DNA of 64,000 bases from Hyunsoonleella flava (GCF_004310325.1 NZ_SIRT01000003.1:1-64000), one strand, 5' to 3'. Counted from the first letter of the stretch, positions 36,020-44,955 are shown. Notes: generated by a model not told the origin, from the letters alone. Made by a program: numbers and translations.

Positions 36020-36095
36020 TTTTCCGCTAGTATTTGATAATTAAAAACATACATAATTGTGCTGCAAAAAAACGAAAAATTATATAAAAAAAGTA

Positions 36096-36125
36096 TTGTT
36101 TTATTAATTAAACATTATATATTTG
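36096..36125 (+). promoter_or_regulatory. tRNA-Lys promoter
   Basis: TTG (36096-36098), a 19-nt spacer and TATATTTG (36118-36125) are followed by CACCCGC (36126-36132), the same initiation-region sequence seen on the minus strand at 17-31. It lies about 34 nt before the tRNA 5' end. Confidence 0.75.
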
Positions 36126-36158
36126 CACCCGCTAACACTAGAAGGTTAGTCATATATT

Positions 36159-36231
36159 GACCGGGTAGCTCAGTTGGTAGAGCATCTCCCTTTTAAGGAG
36201 AGGGTCCTGGGTTCGAGCCCCAGCCCGGTCA
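36159..36231 (+). tRNA. tRNA-Lys (anticodon TTT)
   Basis: The 73-nt cloverleaf has acceptor GACCGGG/CCCGGTC, D arm GCTCAGTTGGTAGAGC, anticodon stem TCTCC/GGAGA with loop CTTTTAA, and a GTTCGAG T-loop. The discriminator base is A. The CCA end is not encoded. An intrinsic terminator follows. Confidence 0.96.
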
Positions 36232-36233
36232 CT

Positions 36234-36267
36234 AAAAAAGTTAAGCTTTATCGCTTAACTTTTTTTA
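36234..36267 (+). terminator. terminator between the two tRNA genes
   Basis: Stem AAAAAAGTTAAGC/GCTTAACTTTTTT (36234-36246 with 36253-36265) has loop TTTATC and a T-run. It makes tRNA-Lys a separate transcript unless read-through supplies tRNA-Leu. Confidence 0.85.
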
Positions 36268-36288
36268 TTTTAGCATTTCTTTGAAAAA

Positions 36289-36372
36289 GCACACGTGGCG
36301 GAATTGGTAGACGCGCTGCCTTGAGGGGGCAGTGTCTGTATGGACGTGGAGGTTCGAATCCTCTCGTGTGCA
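36289..36372 (+). tRNA. tRNA-Leu (anticodon GAG)
   Basis: The 84-nt class II tRNA has acceptor GCACACG/CGTGTGC, anticodon stem CTGCC/GGCAG with loop TTGAGGG, a long variable arm (GTGTCTGTATGGACGT), and a T-loop GTTCGAATC. The CCA end is not encoded. Its 3' end lies 10 nt from the end of the convergent yceI-like gene, with no terminator visible between them. Confidence 0.95.
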
Positions 36373-36382
36373 CTTATTATTA

Positions 36383-36898
36383 TTACTTAAACCTGCACTT
36401 GATAGTAACTAATATTTCTTTTCCAACCATAAAACCTCCATTAGGCCCTAGTTTAAAATCTTTTCGCAGAATCTTTAAAGTCCCTGTTAACTCTTTATTT
36501 CGATATTCTAAGGGTATGCTTACTGTTTTGCTTATGCCATGCAATGATAATTCACCCGTTACATACAGTAAATCCGCTTTATTCTCAATAACACTTGACA
36601 CAAAACAAATATCAGGAAACTGTTCAACATCAAAAAAATCCTCTCCCTTTAAATGGTTATCCCTTTTGGTGTTATCAGTATTGATAGTTTTTGCATCGAG
36701 ACAAACATCTATGTAACTTTTGGAAGGTTTAGCCTCATCTAAAATAATTTCACCTTTCATGCCTCCTATCTTGCCTTCAACTGTTCTAACCTTCATGTTG
36801 CTCACGGCAAATAAAACCTTAGAGTTTTCAGTATCAATCTCTTGAGCATGAATCGGCAATAGAAAAAATGTAAAAAAGAGAAGAACTAATGTTTTCAT
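36383..36898 (-). CDS. YceI-family periplasmic protein
   Basis: YceI-like proteins are small lipocalin-like barrels that bind polyisoprenoids or related lipids in the periplasm. ATG 36898 begins MKTLVLLFFTFFLLPIHAQ, a clean signal peptide; the longer frame to 36949 only adds a poor leader. The mature part has TENSKVLFAVSNMKVRTVEG, KRDNHLKGEDFFDVEQFPDI and GELSLHGISKTVSIPLEYR. From the internal start it is 171 residues, the normal size. It lies downstream of the octaheme cytochrome on the same strand with an 84-nt gap. Confidence 0.9.
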   Translation of the reverse strand: MKTLVLLFFTFFLLPIHAQEIDTENSKVLFAVSNMKVRTVEGKIGGMKGEIILDEAKPSKSYIDVCLDAKTINTDNTKRDNHLKGEDFFDVEQFPDICFVSSVIENKADLLYVTGELSLHGISKTVSIPLEYRNKELTGTLKILRKDFKLGPNGGFMVGKEILVTIKCRFK

Positions 36899-36982
36899 TA
36901 GATATTTCTTTTTCGGGTTAGCTTTTAAACAAATATAAAGCATAAGCACCCATTTATCTACTTAATATTTAAACATTAACAA

Positions 36983-39223
36983 TTATTGTGCAACGTTTAA
37001 TTGCTTATAGAAAGATAGATATTGCTTGTTATTTGGATACAATTGTACCAATCTTTCAGCCATATTTTTAGCTTTGGCTATATTTCCCTGTTTTTGATAA
37101 ATATAAGCCAGAACGTAGATTAATCCTTCATTATTCGTATCCAACTTTAATCCTTTAGAGGCAATCTGTTCTGCTTTTTTAAGGTTATTTACCTTATCAT
37201 GAAGGAGACTTAAATTATAATAAAACCTGATGTTTTCTGGCATGCGTTTTATAGCCAAATCCATCTGTTGAATGGCTTCCTCTACTCTATTTTGTTCAGC
37301 CAATAACAAGGCATAAGAATAGTAAGTTTGAGCAAACTCTGGTTCTTGTTTAATTATAGTTTTAAATGCTTTTTCTGCATTTTTTATATCGTCATTTCTA
37401 TAATAAAGGTTTGCCAAATTGGTTCTGATCATATTATTCATATCATCAATCTCAAGTGCTTTTTCATACCATTTTATAGCATTTACCAAATCCCCTTTTT
37501 TTATAAAGTATAGAGCTTTTTTTGCTCGTCCTCCTGTGAAATCAGAAGTAACATCTAAATGGGTATTAAACTCCTTTTCTACCTTTTTATAAACATCTTT
37601 ATAAGCTTCAGGTATTTGAAACTCATTTAAACCAGCTATGGCCAAAAATGCTTTTACCCTAACAGTACGTTTTTCATCTTTCAACAAAGGCAAAAAGTAA
37701 TTAGCATAATCTGCAGAATTAATATCATTTAAGGCATCAATGGTTGCCCCTCTAACCAAAGGCGATTCATCATTTAAAAATGCCAACATATTATCTATGG
37801 CATTTTCATTCAAATAGCCCTCCATTGCTCTGACAGCTGACGCTCTGGAAATCTCTGGGTAAATTGTGTCTTTTGAAAGTTCCAACAACTTTTCAAAACC
37901 ATGCGGATCTCCTTTTAAACCGGGCGCCAAAAGCTCAGAAAAATGTTTGTTTTTAGGTGTACCATGAGTTTCTTTGTATTTCTCCCAAGCCCAAGTATCA
38001 TCTTTATCAGTATGGCATTGTGTGCATGCATTTGGCGTACCATATTTTAAACTTAGATCTGGACGCGGAATTCTAAAACTGTGGTCTCTTCGGTAATCAT
38101 TACCCATGTAAATTTTTCCCGCCATATGGCAGTTGATACATTTTGAACCTTCTGAAGCCGTTTCGTGAAAATGATGTGAAGGTACATCATACACTTTAGT
38201 GTCATGGCATTGCGCACATAACATATTTCCTTCAAACCTTAGTTTTAAAGAATGCGGATTGTGGCAATTGGTACATGTTACATTGTTTTGATACATTTTA
38301 CTTTGAAGAAATGAACCATAAACATAAACTTCATCTAAAATTTGACCGTCAGGATGATATAAATTATCCGTTAATAATTGGGGGGCGTAGTGATCTAAAA
38401 ATGTACCTTCAAAATTGTAAAATTCAGAATATTGCTCTCTTCTTGCATGACACCGTGCGCATTGATCCACTAATTCTTTTGGCCCCGTATTTAAAGTCAT
38501 CTTTAAATCTCCGTTAGGTTTATAAGCATTTCCTAATTTTTTTGCATTTTCAACATGGTTCTTTCCAGGGCCATGGCAAGCCTCACAGTTTACGTTAATC
38601 AAAGCATATTTAGTATCATAGCTATGAGTTTCGATATCGTAATTTTTACGAACATTGGTAGAATGGCAATCGGCACACATATTATTCCAGTTTAGCCCAC
38701 CTCTGGACCAGTGTAGCCATTCGGAATGCACCACCTTAAATTCTGGATACAGATCAAACCACTTATTCTCCTTAGTATCCCAAGCGGTTCTTAAACATTG
38801 ATAGTGCCCGTCAGGAAACTTAACGATGTACTGCTGTAACGGCTCTATCCCAAAAGTATACTCAATTTTATAATCGTGATATTTACCATCACGCCCTTCA
38901 GTATTGACATAAAATGAGTCATCCTTTTTAAAAAATCGAGAGGTTATCCCTTGACTTTTAAAATACGTATTGTTGAAATCTCCTAGGACAGTTGAATCAG
39001 CTGCAATCTCCATGGCTTTGTCATGATGAGACTCTTTCCAATCCTTAAATTGCTCATTATGACATGAAGCGCAAGCCTGATCGCCTAAAAAGTGATTATC
39101 AGGAATTAAATGAGTGGAGGCAAATTTCTCTTTACTAGTACCCTGTGCATCAACATATTCTGATTTATTTTTTTTACAGGAAAAACACAATAAAAGTGTT
39201 AAAATCAAAAATATTGAACGCAT
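36983..39223 (-). CDS. octaheme c-type cytochrome lipoprotein with HEAT-like and TPR repeats
   Basis: The 746-residue protein has a lipoprotein signal with Cys at about 16 (LLLCFSC). Eight CxxCH heme motifs lie between about residues 50 and 405: CASCH, CADCH, CEACH, CARCH, CTNCH, CAQCH, CINCH and CTQCH. A HEAT-like stretch (about 455-540) and at least four TPR units (about 560-740, ending YLSFYKQLNVAQ) follow. It should be a periplasmic or surface-anchored electron carrier or reductase. The pentaheme NrfA-type lysine heme site CxxCK is not present. The TPR half suggests a protein partner. No oxidoreductase subunit is encoded next to it. Confidence 0.9.
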   Translation of the reverse strand: MRSIFLILTLLLCFSCKKNKSEYVDAQGTSKEKFASTHLIPDNHFLGDQACASCHNEQFKDWKESHHDKAMEIAADSTVLGDFNNTYFKSQGITSRFFKKDDSFYVNTEGRDGKYHDYKIEYTFGIEPLQQYIVKFPDGHYQCLRTAWDTKENKWFDLYPEFKVVHSEWLHWSRGGLNWNNMCADCHSTNVRKNYDIETHSYDTKYALINVNCEACHGPGKNHVENAKKLGNAYKPNGDLKMTLNTGPKELVDQCARCHARREQYSEFYNFEGTFLDHYAPQLLTDNLYHPDGQILDEVYVYGSFLQSKMYQNNVTCTNCHNPHSLKLRFEGNMLCAQCHDTKVYDVPSHHFHETASEGSKCINCHMAGKIYMGNDYRRDHSFRIPRPDLSLKYGTPNACTQCHTDKDDTWAWEKYKETHGTPKNKHFSELLAPGLKGDPHGFEKLLELSKDTIYPEISRASAVRAMEGYLNENAIDNMLAFLNDESPLVRGATIDALNDINSADYANYFLPLLKDEKRTVRVKAFLAIAGLNEFQIPEAYKDVYKKVEKEFNTHLDVTSDFTGGRAKKALYFIKKGDLVNAIKWYEKALEIDDMNNMIRTNLANLYYRNDDIKNAEKAFKTIIKQEPEFAQTYYSYALLLAEQNRVEEAIQQMDLAIKRMPENIRFYYNLSLLHDKVNNLKKAEQIASKGLKLDTNNEGLIYVLAYIYQKQGNIAKAKNMAERLVQLYPNNKQYLSFYKQLNVAQ

Positions 39224-39269
39224 AAATAGATACTGTGAAGTTTATAAGACGATAATAAAAGTTGTCAAT

Positions 39270-39299
39270 CAAAAATAATTAATAATCTCACAGCAGCAA
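39270..39299 (-). promoter_or_regulatory. octaheme cytochrome promoter
   Basis: On the minus strand this is TTG (39297-39299), a 19-nt spacer and TATTTTTG (39270-39277). It is about 46 nt before the ATG at 39223 and divergent from the carH-like gene. Confidence 0.65.
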
Positions 39300-39440
39300 A
39301 GGTTTTTCGGGGGAAAAGAAATTTAGTGAATTTTTGAAAATATCTTTTAAATTAGATTTAATAATGCATTCTACCACATATCATTTGTTAATTTTTTAAA
39401 ACTTTTATTATTTTTTTAATGTTTATTCGTTAGGTATTCG

Positions 39441-39458
39441 TAATTTTGTTTAACAAAA
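39441..39458 (+). promoter_or_regulatory. -7 box and palindromic operator of the carH-like gene
   Basis: TAATTTTG (39441-39448) is a -7 element. It is fused to TTTTGTTTAACAAAA (39444-39458), an inverted repeat with 7-bp arms and one central base. The same arrangement (TAnnTTTG running into TTwAACAA) occurs at the crtI promoter, suggesting autoregulation. No convincing -33 TTG is present. Confidence 0.65.
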
Positions 39459-39469
39459 ATTGCTTTTTG

Positions 39470-40372
39470 ATGAACAATATACAAGTTAATTTTAGTATTA
39501 AAGACCTTGAAAACTTAACAGGAATAAAGGCTCATACTATACGCATATGGGAAAAGCGATATAATTTGCTACAGCCAAATAGGTCGGATACCAATATCAG
39601 AAATTACAGCTTGGCTAGCTTACAAAAGCTACTTAACATTTCCTTTTTGAATAATAGTGGATATAAAATATCTAAAATTGCACAACTCAGTGATGAAGAA
39701 ATCCCCATAAAGGTAAGAGAAATAGCTTCAAGAGCTAAGGTAGAAGATCATGCTATCAATGCATTTAAGCTTTCAATGCTTAATTTTGATCAGGTATTAT
39801 TTTACAATACATATAATAATCTTATAGAAAATAAATCCTTCAATGATATTTTCTATGATATTTTTCTGCCGCTATTGAACGAAATTGGGCTTTTGTGGCA
39901 AACAGATACGATAACACCAGCCCATGAGCACTTTTTAACATCACACATAAAACAAAAAATATTATTAAATATCGAAAGGCTTCAAAGTTTAGAGCCTAAA
40001 CCCGTTTCAAAAACTTTTATTTTATTTCTGCCAGATAATGAAGTGCACGACATTGGTCTTTTATTTATTAACTATCAATTAAGAAGTAAAGGCTATCACA
40101 CTATTTTCCTAGGGGAAAGCGTTCCTATGGCAAGTTTAGTAAGTGTCTTAGAATTTTTTGACCAAATAACTTTCATTACATATTTTACTGTAAAACCTGA
40201 AATTGAGGAAATTCCAGATTATTTAAATGATTTTAGTGAATTATTACTTGATAATTCTAAAATTGACTTGTTGCTTTTAGGCCCAAAATTATCGGCCTTA
40301 GATGAAAACACGCATTTGCCTGAACGGGTGAAAATATGTGATTCCATCGAAAATTTAGTTAAAGATTTATAA
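39470..40372 (+). CDS. MerR-family regulator with B12-binding domain (CarH/LitR type)
   Basis: This predicted transcriptional repressor may use adenosylcobalamin as a light sensor and controls carotenoid genes in related systems. The N-terminal MerR helix-turn-helix (about 7-75) contains HTIRIWEKRYNLLQPNR. The helical cap carries the W-x9-EH signature of CarH (W143, E153, H154). The B12 domain has NEVHDIGL with H193 as the expected cobalt ligand, then LGESVP. ATG 39470 gives 300 residues. A TTG at 39446 would start inside the promoter palindrome and is rejected. The crt operon begins 43 nt downstream. Confidence 0.9.
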   Translation: MNNIQVNFSIKDLENLTGIKAHTIRIWEKRYNLLQPNRSDTNIRNYSLASLQKLLNISFLNNSGYKISKIAQLSDEEIPIKVREIASRAKVEDHAINAFKLSMLNFDQVLFYNTYNNLIENKSFNDIFYDIFLPLLNEIGLLWQTDTITPAHEHFLTSHIKQKILLNIERLQSLEPKPVSKTFILFLPDNEVHDIGLLFINYQLRSKGYHTIFLGESVPMASLVSVLEFFDQITFITYFTVKPEIEEIPDYLNDFSELLLDNSKIDLLLLGPKLSALDENTHLPERVKICDSIENLVKDL

Positions 40373-40384
40373 TTTCACTTATTC

Positions 40385-40416
40385 TTGTTTAACTTTTACT
40401 TATATTTGTTAAACAA
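40385..40416 (+). promoter_or_regulatory. crtI promoter with duplicated operator
   Basis: TATATTTG (40401-40408) is a -7 box running into TTGTTaAACAA (40406-40416), a palindrome that reaches the crtI ATG. A second copy, TTGTTTAAC (40385-40393), lies with its centre 21 bp upstream, two helical turns away. TGTTTAAC and its complement GTTAAACA form an 8-bp inverted repeat around the core promoter. A repressor bound here would block RNA polymerase directly. Confidence 0.7.
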
Positions 40417-41879
40417 TGAAGAAAACAATCGCTATAATAGGTTCTGGATTCTCTGCGCTTTCTGCCAGTAGTTACTTAAAGCAATACGGTTTTGACGTAT
40501 CTGTATTTGAAAAAAATAGTACCGTTGGTGGTCGCGCAAGACAATTAAAAAAAGACGGCTTTACCTTTGACATAGGTCCAAGTTGGTATTGGATGCCAGA
40601 CATCTTCGAAAAGTTTTTTAATGATTTTGGAAAATCAACCTCAGACTATTACCAGTTAGACAAGCTTAGTCCTGCTTATAAAATTTTCTTCAAAGATGAG
40701 ATTATCACGATTGGAGACACCATGGACAAAATATGTACAGAGTTTGAGCGTATTGAACCTGGTAGTTCTAAGCCACTAAGGCAATTTATTGACAAAGCTG
40801 CAACCAATTATGATATTGCCATAAACAAAGTAGTTTTAAAACCTGGCATTTCACCTTTTGAATTAGTAACACCCGAAACTGCAACTCGTGTAGATCAATT
40901 TTTTAAAACCATTAGTGGCGATGTTCGGAAAAAATTTAAAAATCCCAAATTAATTTCAACTCTGGAATTTCCAGTACTTTTCTTAGGTGCAAAACCCAGT
41001 AACACACCCTCATTTTATAGCTTTATGAACTATGCCGATTTTGGTCTAGGTACATGGCACCCCAGAGGTGGTATGTACGAAGTCATTAAGGCAATGAAAT
41101 CCCTTGCTGAGGGTTTAGGCGTAAAAATATATACCAATAGTGCAGTAGAAAAAATAAATGTAGAGCAAAAAACTGCTACCTCAATTAAAGTAAACGGGGA
41201 AATTAAAACGTTTGATATTGTTCTAAGTGGCGCAGATTACCACCATTCTGAAACTTTACTTGATGAAGCTTTCAGACAGTATTCTGAAACATATTGGTCT
41301 AAAAAAACCTTTGCCCCTTCTTCCCTATTGTTTTATGTTGGGTTCAATAAAAAGTTAAAAAATATCGAGCACCATAACTTATTTTTTGATACAAGTTTTG
41401 AAACACATGCTGAGGAAATTTATGATAATCCCCAATGGCCTAAAGACCCATTGTTTTACGCAAATTTTCCATCTGTTACAGATACATCAATGGCTCCTAA
41501 AGATTGTGAAACCGGTTTTTTCTTAATACCTATTGCCCCAGGCATTGAAGATACTGATGAAATTAGAGCACAATATTTCGACATCATTATGTCGCGATTT
41601 AAAAAATTAACGCAGCAAGATATTTCAAATAGTATTATATTTAAAGAATCCTTTTGTGTTAAGGATTTTATTAAAGAGTATAATTCTTATAAAGGAAACG
41701 CATATGGGATGGCAAATACGCTTTCCCAAACTGCCTTTCTAAGGCCAAAGTTAAAAAGCAAAAAGGTAAAAAACCTTTATTTCACTGGTCAACTCACTGT
41801 CCCTGGACCTGGAGTACCGCCATCGCTAATTTCTGGAAAGTTAGTAGCGCAACTTATTAATAAATACCATAATCAATAA
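40416..41879 (+). CDS. crtI: phytoene desaturase
   Basis: CrtI is a membrane-associated FAD enzyme that desaturates phytoene to lycopene. The 487-residue protein has the dinucleotide-binding start KTIAIIGSGFSALSASSYL, with Ala in place of the third Gly of GxGxxG. It continues with FEKNSTVGGRARQLKKDGF, the substrate-side FDIGPSWYWMPD, and the C-terminal FAD signature YFTGQLTVPGPGVPPSLISG. It is the first gene of the four-gene crt operon, with crtB starting after a one-base gap. Confidence 0.96.
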   Translation: MKKTIAIIGSGFSALSASSYLKQYGFDVSVFEKNSTVGGRARQLKKDGFTFDIGPSWYWMPDIFEKFFNDFGKSTSDYYQLDKLSPAYKIFFKDEIITIGDTMDKICTEFERIEPGSSKPLRQFIDKAATNYDIAINKVVLKPGISPFELVTPETATRVDQFFKTISGDVRKKFKNPKLISTLEFPVLFLGAKPSNTPSFYSFMNYADFGLGTWHPRGGMYEVIKAMKSLAEGLGVKIYTNSAVEKINVEQKTATSIKVNGEIKTFDIVLSGADYHHSETLLDEAFRQYSETYWSKKTFAPSSLLFYVGFNKKLKNIEHHNLFFDTSFETHAEEIYDNPQWPKDPLFYANFPSVTDTSMAPKDCETGFFLIPIAPGIEDTDEIRAQYFDIIMSRFKKLTQQDISNSIIFKESFCVKDFIKEYNSYKGNAYGMANTLSQTAFLRPKLKSKKVKNLYFTGQLTVPGPGVPPSLISGKLVAQLINKYHNQ

Positions 41880-41880
41880 T

Positions 41881-42720
41881 ATGAAAGCATTATTTGATAC
41901 CGTTTCATACAATTGCAGTAAAGTAGTAACAAAAAATTACAGTACATCATTTTCGTTAGCCACCAAAATGCTATCGAACTCCATTAGAATGCATATATAT
42001 AATATCTACGGGTTTGTGAGGTTTGCCGATGAGATCGTAGATTCTTTTCACAACTATGATAAAGAAGATTTATTTAAACGTTTCTCCTCAGATTTAGAAA
42101 ATGCACTTAAGGATAAGATAAGTCTCAATCCTATTTTAAATTCATTTCAGCACACATATCATAAATTTAACATTGATAAAAGCATGGTTGATGCCTTTAT
42201 GGAGAGTATGCGATTGGATTTACATAAGAAAGACTACCTTTCTGATGACGAATACAAAGCATATATTTATGGTTCTGCAGATGTGGTTGGCCTAATGTGC
42301 TTGAAAGTATTTGTAAACGGCGATGACGAAAAATATAATGAATTGAAAGATTCCGCTATGTCCTTGGGGTCTGCTTTTCAAAAAGTGAATTTCTTAAGAG
42401 ATTTGAAGGCTGATTTTACGGAGTTAAACAGAAGCTATTTTCCAAATGTAGATTTGGACAACTTAGATGAAAATTCCAAACAGCAAATTATTGATGATAT
42501 AGAAAGTGATTTTGAAAAAGGCTTGAGCGGTATTAAGAAACTACCAATGGAAGCTAAATTTGGTGTGTTTATGGCTTACCGTTATTACAGTCAGCTTTTA
42601 AAAAAATTAAAAAAGACGCCTGCTTTAAGAATTAAAGATACGCGCATTAGAGTTTCCAATCCTAAAAAAATTGAACTTTTGGCGCGCAGTTATGTAAAAT
42701 ATCAATTAAATTTAATGTAA
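41881..42720 (+). CDS. crtB: phytoene synthase
   Basis: CrtB joins two geranylgeranyl diphosphates head to head into phytoene. The 279-residue protein has both Asp-rich magnesium motifs, FADEIVDSF (about 48-56) and FLRDLKADFTELNRSYFP, plus SFSLATKMLSNSIRMHIYNI and YGSADVVGLM. GGPP synthase (crtE) is not in the window, so the precursor must come from elsewhere on the chromosome. The gap to crtZ is 9 nt. Confidence 0.96.
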   Translation: MKALFDTVSYNCSKVVTKNYSTSFSLATKMLSNSIRMHIYNIYGFVRFADEIVDSFHNYDKEDLFKRFSSDLENALKDKISLNPILNSFQHTYHKFNIDKSMVDAFMESMRLDLHKKDYLSDDEYKAYIYGSADVVGLMCLKVFVNGDDEKYNELKDSAMSLGSAFQKVNFLRDLKADFTELNRSYFPNVDLDNLDENSKQQIIDDIESDFEKGLSGIKKLPMEAKFGVFMAYRYYSQLLKKLKKTPALRIKDTRIRVSNPKKIELLARSYVKYQLNLM

Positions 42721-42729
42721 TTTTATACT

Positions 42730-43182
42730 ATGCAAATTGTGTATTGGATATTAGTGTTTTTAGGCACTTATTGCTTTATGGAATTTATGGCGTGGTTTAC
42801 CCATAAATACATTATGCATGGGTTTTTATGGAGTTTACATAGAGACCATCATCATAAAGACCACGATAGTTGGTTTGAACGCAACGACTTGTTTTTTATT
42901 TTTTATGCCGTAGTAAGTATTGGTTTTTTTCTACTTTGGAGATATTACGGCTTTTGGCCTGGGCTACCCATTGGCTTAGGAATATTCGCTTACGGTTTAT
43001 CATACTTCTTAGTACATGATATTTTTATCCATCAGCGTTTTAAAATGTTTAGAAATGCTAATAATTGGTATGCTCGCGGCGTACGTAGAGCGCATAAAAT
43101 TCATCACAAACACCTTGGAAAAACCGATGGCGAATGCTTTGGGATGCTTTTTGTTCCTTTTAAATACTTCAAAAGAAAATAA
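42730..43182 (+). CDS. crtZ: beta-carotene hydroxylase
   Basis: This di-iron membrane hydroxylase adds 3-hydroxyls to the beta rings and produces zeaxanthin. The 150-residue protein has the four histidine clusters HKYIMH, HRDHHHKDH, HDIFIH and HKIHHKH, with three or four membrane segments in between (for example IVYWILVFLGTYCFMEFMAW). Its length is typical for bacterial CrtZ. It lies between crtB and crtY with gaps of 9 and 6 nt. Confidence 0.95.
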   Translation: MQIVYWILVFLGTYCFMEFMAWFTHKYIMHGFLWSLHRDHHHKDHDSWFERNDLFFIFYAVVSIGFFLLWRYYGFWPGLPIGLGIFAYGLSYFLVHDIFIHQRFKMFRNANNWYARGVRRAHKIHHKHLGKTDGECFGMLFVPFKYFKRK

Positions 43183-43188
43183 ATAGAA

Positions 43189-44331
43189 ATGGTGAATGGC
43201 TCCCATTTCGACTACATCATTATTGGAAATGGTTTGGCTGGTTTGCAGTTGGCTTTAAAAATGGCCTCCGATGCTTTTTTTGATGACAAGCAAATAGCAC
43301 TCATTGATCCGTCAACAAAAGAAGTTGATGATAAAACATGGAGCTTTTGGGAAACCGAGCCCTCACAATGGCGTGATTTACCCTATAAATCATGGAGAAA
43401 AGCTAAAATTTTTACTTCTGAAAAAACAATTGATTTAGAGCTTGCCCCTTACGCCTACAAATCTATAAAGGCCATTGATTTTTATAACTACGCTAAATCA
43501 ACATTGCAGAAATGTAACAATATCCACTTTTTAATAGATGAAGTAGTTTCTCTAGTTGAAGATGAAAACGTTCTTGTAACTACTGTGGCATCTCATTTTA
43601 CCGCAAACCACGTATTTGATAGTAGAGTTCCCGATGCCTTTTATCAAGATTCAGAAAGCATTAAAATCAATCAGCATTTTAAAGGTATTGTTATTAAAAC
43701 TAACAGTGCTATTTTTGATGAAGACCACTTCACCATGATGGATTATAGATTGAAGGATGGCCCGCAAACCACGTTTACTTATGTGTTGCCATTCTCAAAA
43801 CATGAAGCCCTTATTGAGTTTACTTATTTTACTGAGCATACAGTTGACGAAGCCATATATGATAGCTACATCGCACAATATATTAATGATTATCTAAAAA
43901 TTGACGACTATAAAATTATAGCATCTGAAAAAGGTAACATCCCAATGACTACGTTTCCTTTTGACAGTTACAATACTAACAGCATCACAAAAATTGGTAC
44001 AGGAGGTGGTTGGGTTAAGCCATCCACAGGGTATTCGTTTAAGCACACCGAAAAAAAAGTAGTCAAAATAATAGAAAACGTAAAGGCAAACCGGGCACCC
44101 TCGGCAAACTTGTTTAAAAACAAATATAAATTTTACGATAAAGTGTTTTTGAAGGTCATAAAAGACGAAAACCATAAGGGCGAATGGATTTTTCAACAGT
44201 TTTATGATAAAAATAGTATTGCAACCATGTTGCGGTTTTTGGATGAAGAATCTACATTTGCGGAAGAACTGAAAATTATGAGTTCGCTTTTCTCATGGAG
44301 TTTTATCAAAGCTTTTTTTAAGACGCTTTAG
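43189..44331 (+). CDS. crtY: lycopene beta-cyclase
   Basis: CrtY cyclises lycopene to beta-carotene. The 380-residue protein is of the FAD-binding CrtY/CrtL type. It has FDYIIIGNGLAGLQLALKMA at the N terminus, DDKTWSFWETEPSQW (the family's conserved TW-FW block), TYVLPFSKHEALIEFTYF and GTGGGWVKPSTGYSF. It is the last gene of the crt operon. Its stop overlaps the end of the convergent tlpA-like gene by 4 bp. The substrate order in the cell is phytoene, lycopene, beta-carotene, zeaxanthin. Confidence 0.95.
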   Translation: MVNGSHFDYIIIGNGLAGLQLALKMASDAFFDDKQIALIDPSTKEVDDKTWSFWETEPSQWRDLPYKSWRKAKIFTSEKTIDLELAPYAYKSIKAIDFYNYAKSTLQKCNNIHFLIDEVVSLVEDENVLVTTVASHFTANHVFDSRVPDAFYQDSESIKINQHFKGIVIKTNSAIFDEDHFTMMDYRLKDGPQTTFTYVLPFSKHEALIEFTYFTEHTVDEAIYDSYIAQYINDYLKIDDYKIIASEKGNIPMTTFPFDSYNTNSITKIGTGGGWVKPSTGYSFKHTEKKVVKIIENVKANRAPSANLFKNKYKFYDKVFLKVIKDENHKGEWIFQQFYDKNSIATMLRFLDEESTFAEELKIMSSLFSWSFIKAFFKTL

Positions 44332-44900
44332 TTTGTTTCTGCTACCAATAGTTTATCAATAGTTTCACGTACGGTTTCACTGTTCCAATTTGCAGCACCT
44401 GTTTTGTCAATGATTATATTTCCATTAGTATCAATCAAAAATGTTCGCGGAATACCTCCTACATCAAATACCTCTGGATATTTTGTAACAGGCTTATATA
44501 CGTTAAAATTGTACTCGTTTTTGTTTAAAAACTTTTTAATCACCTCTTGTTTTTCATCAGATACAAAAAGGAACTCTATTTTATTACTGTAGTCTGCATA
44601 AAGCTTATCCATACTGGGCATTTCTGCAATACACGGTGGACACCATGTTGCCCAAAAATTGATAAGTACCACTTTGCCTTTAGTATCTCTAAAATTTAGC
44701 CCTTCTCCATTAATATCAATTAAAACCCAATCAATTTCACCTATATGCTGTTGCTTTGAAGCCTCAATCGTTGAGGGACTAAATAATGCCAATCCTCTAT
44801 TTACAAGCACCTGAATTGGCTTCCTTGTCTGTGGTATAATGAACAAAGCGGCTACACCGAGAAAAATCAAATTTTTAATATGTTGCTTAGTAATTTTCAT
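44328..44900 (-). CDS. TlpA/ResA-like thioredoxin-family protein
   Basis: The 190-residue protein is anchored by an N-terminal membrane helix (about 10-25, NLIFLGVAALFIIPQ). The thioredoxin domain faces the periplasm and has the active site WATWCPPCIAEMPSM with a CPPC motif, the cis-proline loop GGIPRTFLIDTNGNII, and VVLINFWATW. It probably acts as a thiol-disulfide reductant, as ResA or TlpA do in cytochrome c or oxidase assembly. It lies 55 nt downstream of mazG on the same strand. Confidence 0.92.
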   Translation of the reverse strand: MKITKQHIKNLIFLGVAALFIIPQTRKPIQVLVNRGLALFSPSTIEASKQQHIGEIDWVLIDINGEGLNFRDTKGKVVLINFWATWCPPCIAEMPSMDKLYADYSNKIEFLFVSDEKQEVIKKFLNKNEYNFNVYKPVTKYPEVFDVGGIPRTFLIDTNGNIIIDKTGAANWNSETVRETIDKLLVAETN

Positions 44901-44955
44901 GCTCTATAACGTCTTTACTTCTTCCTTTTATTAGAATTTGCAAATCGAAGATTTT

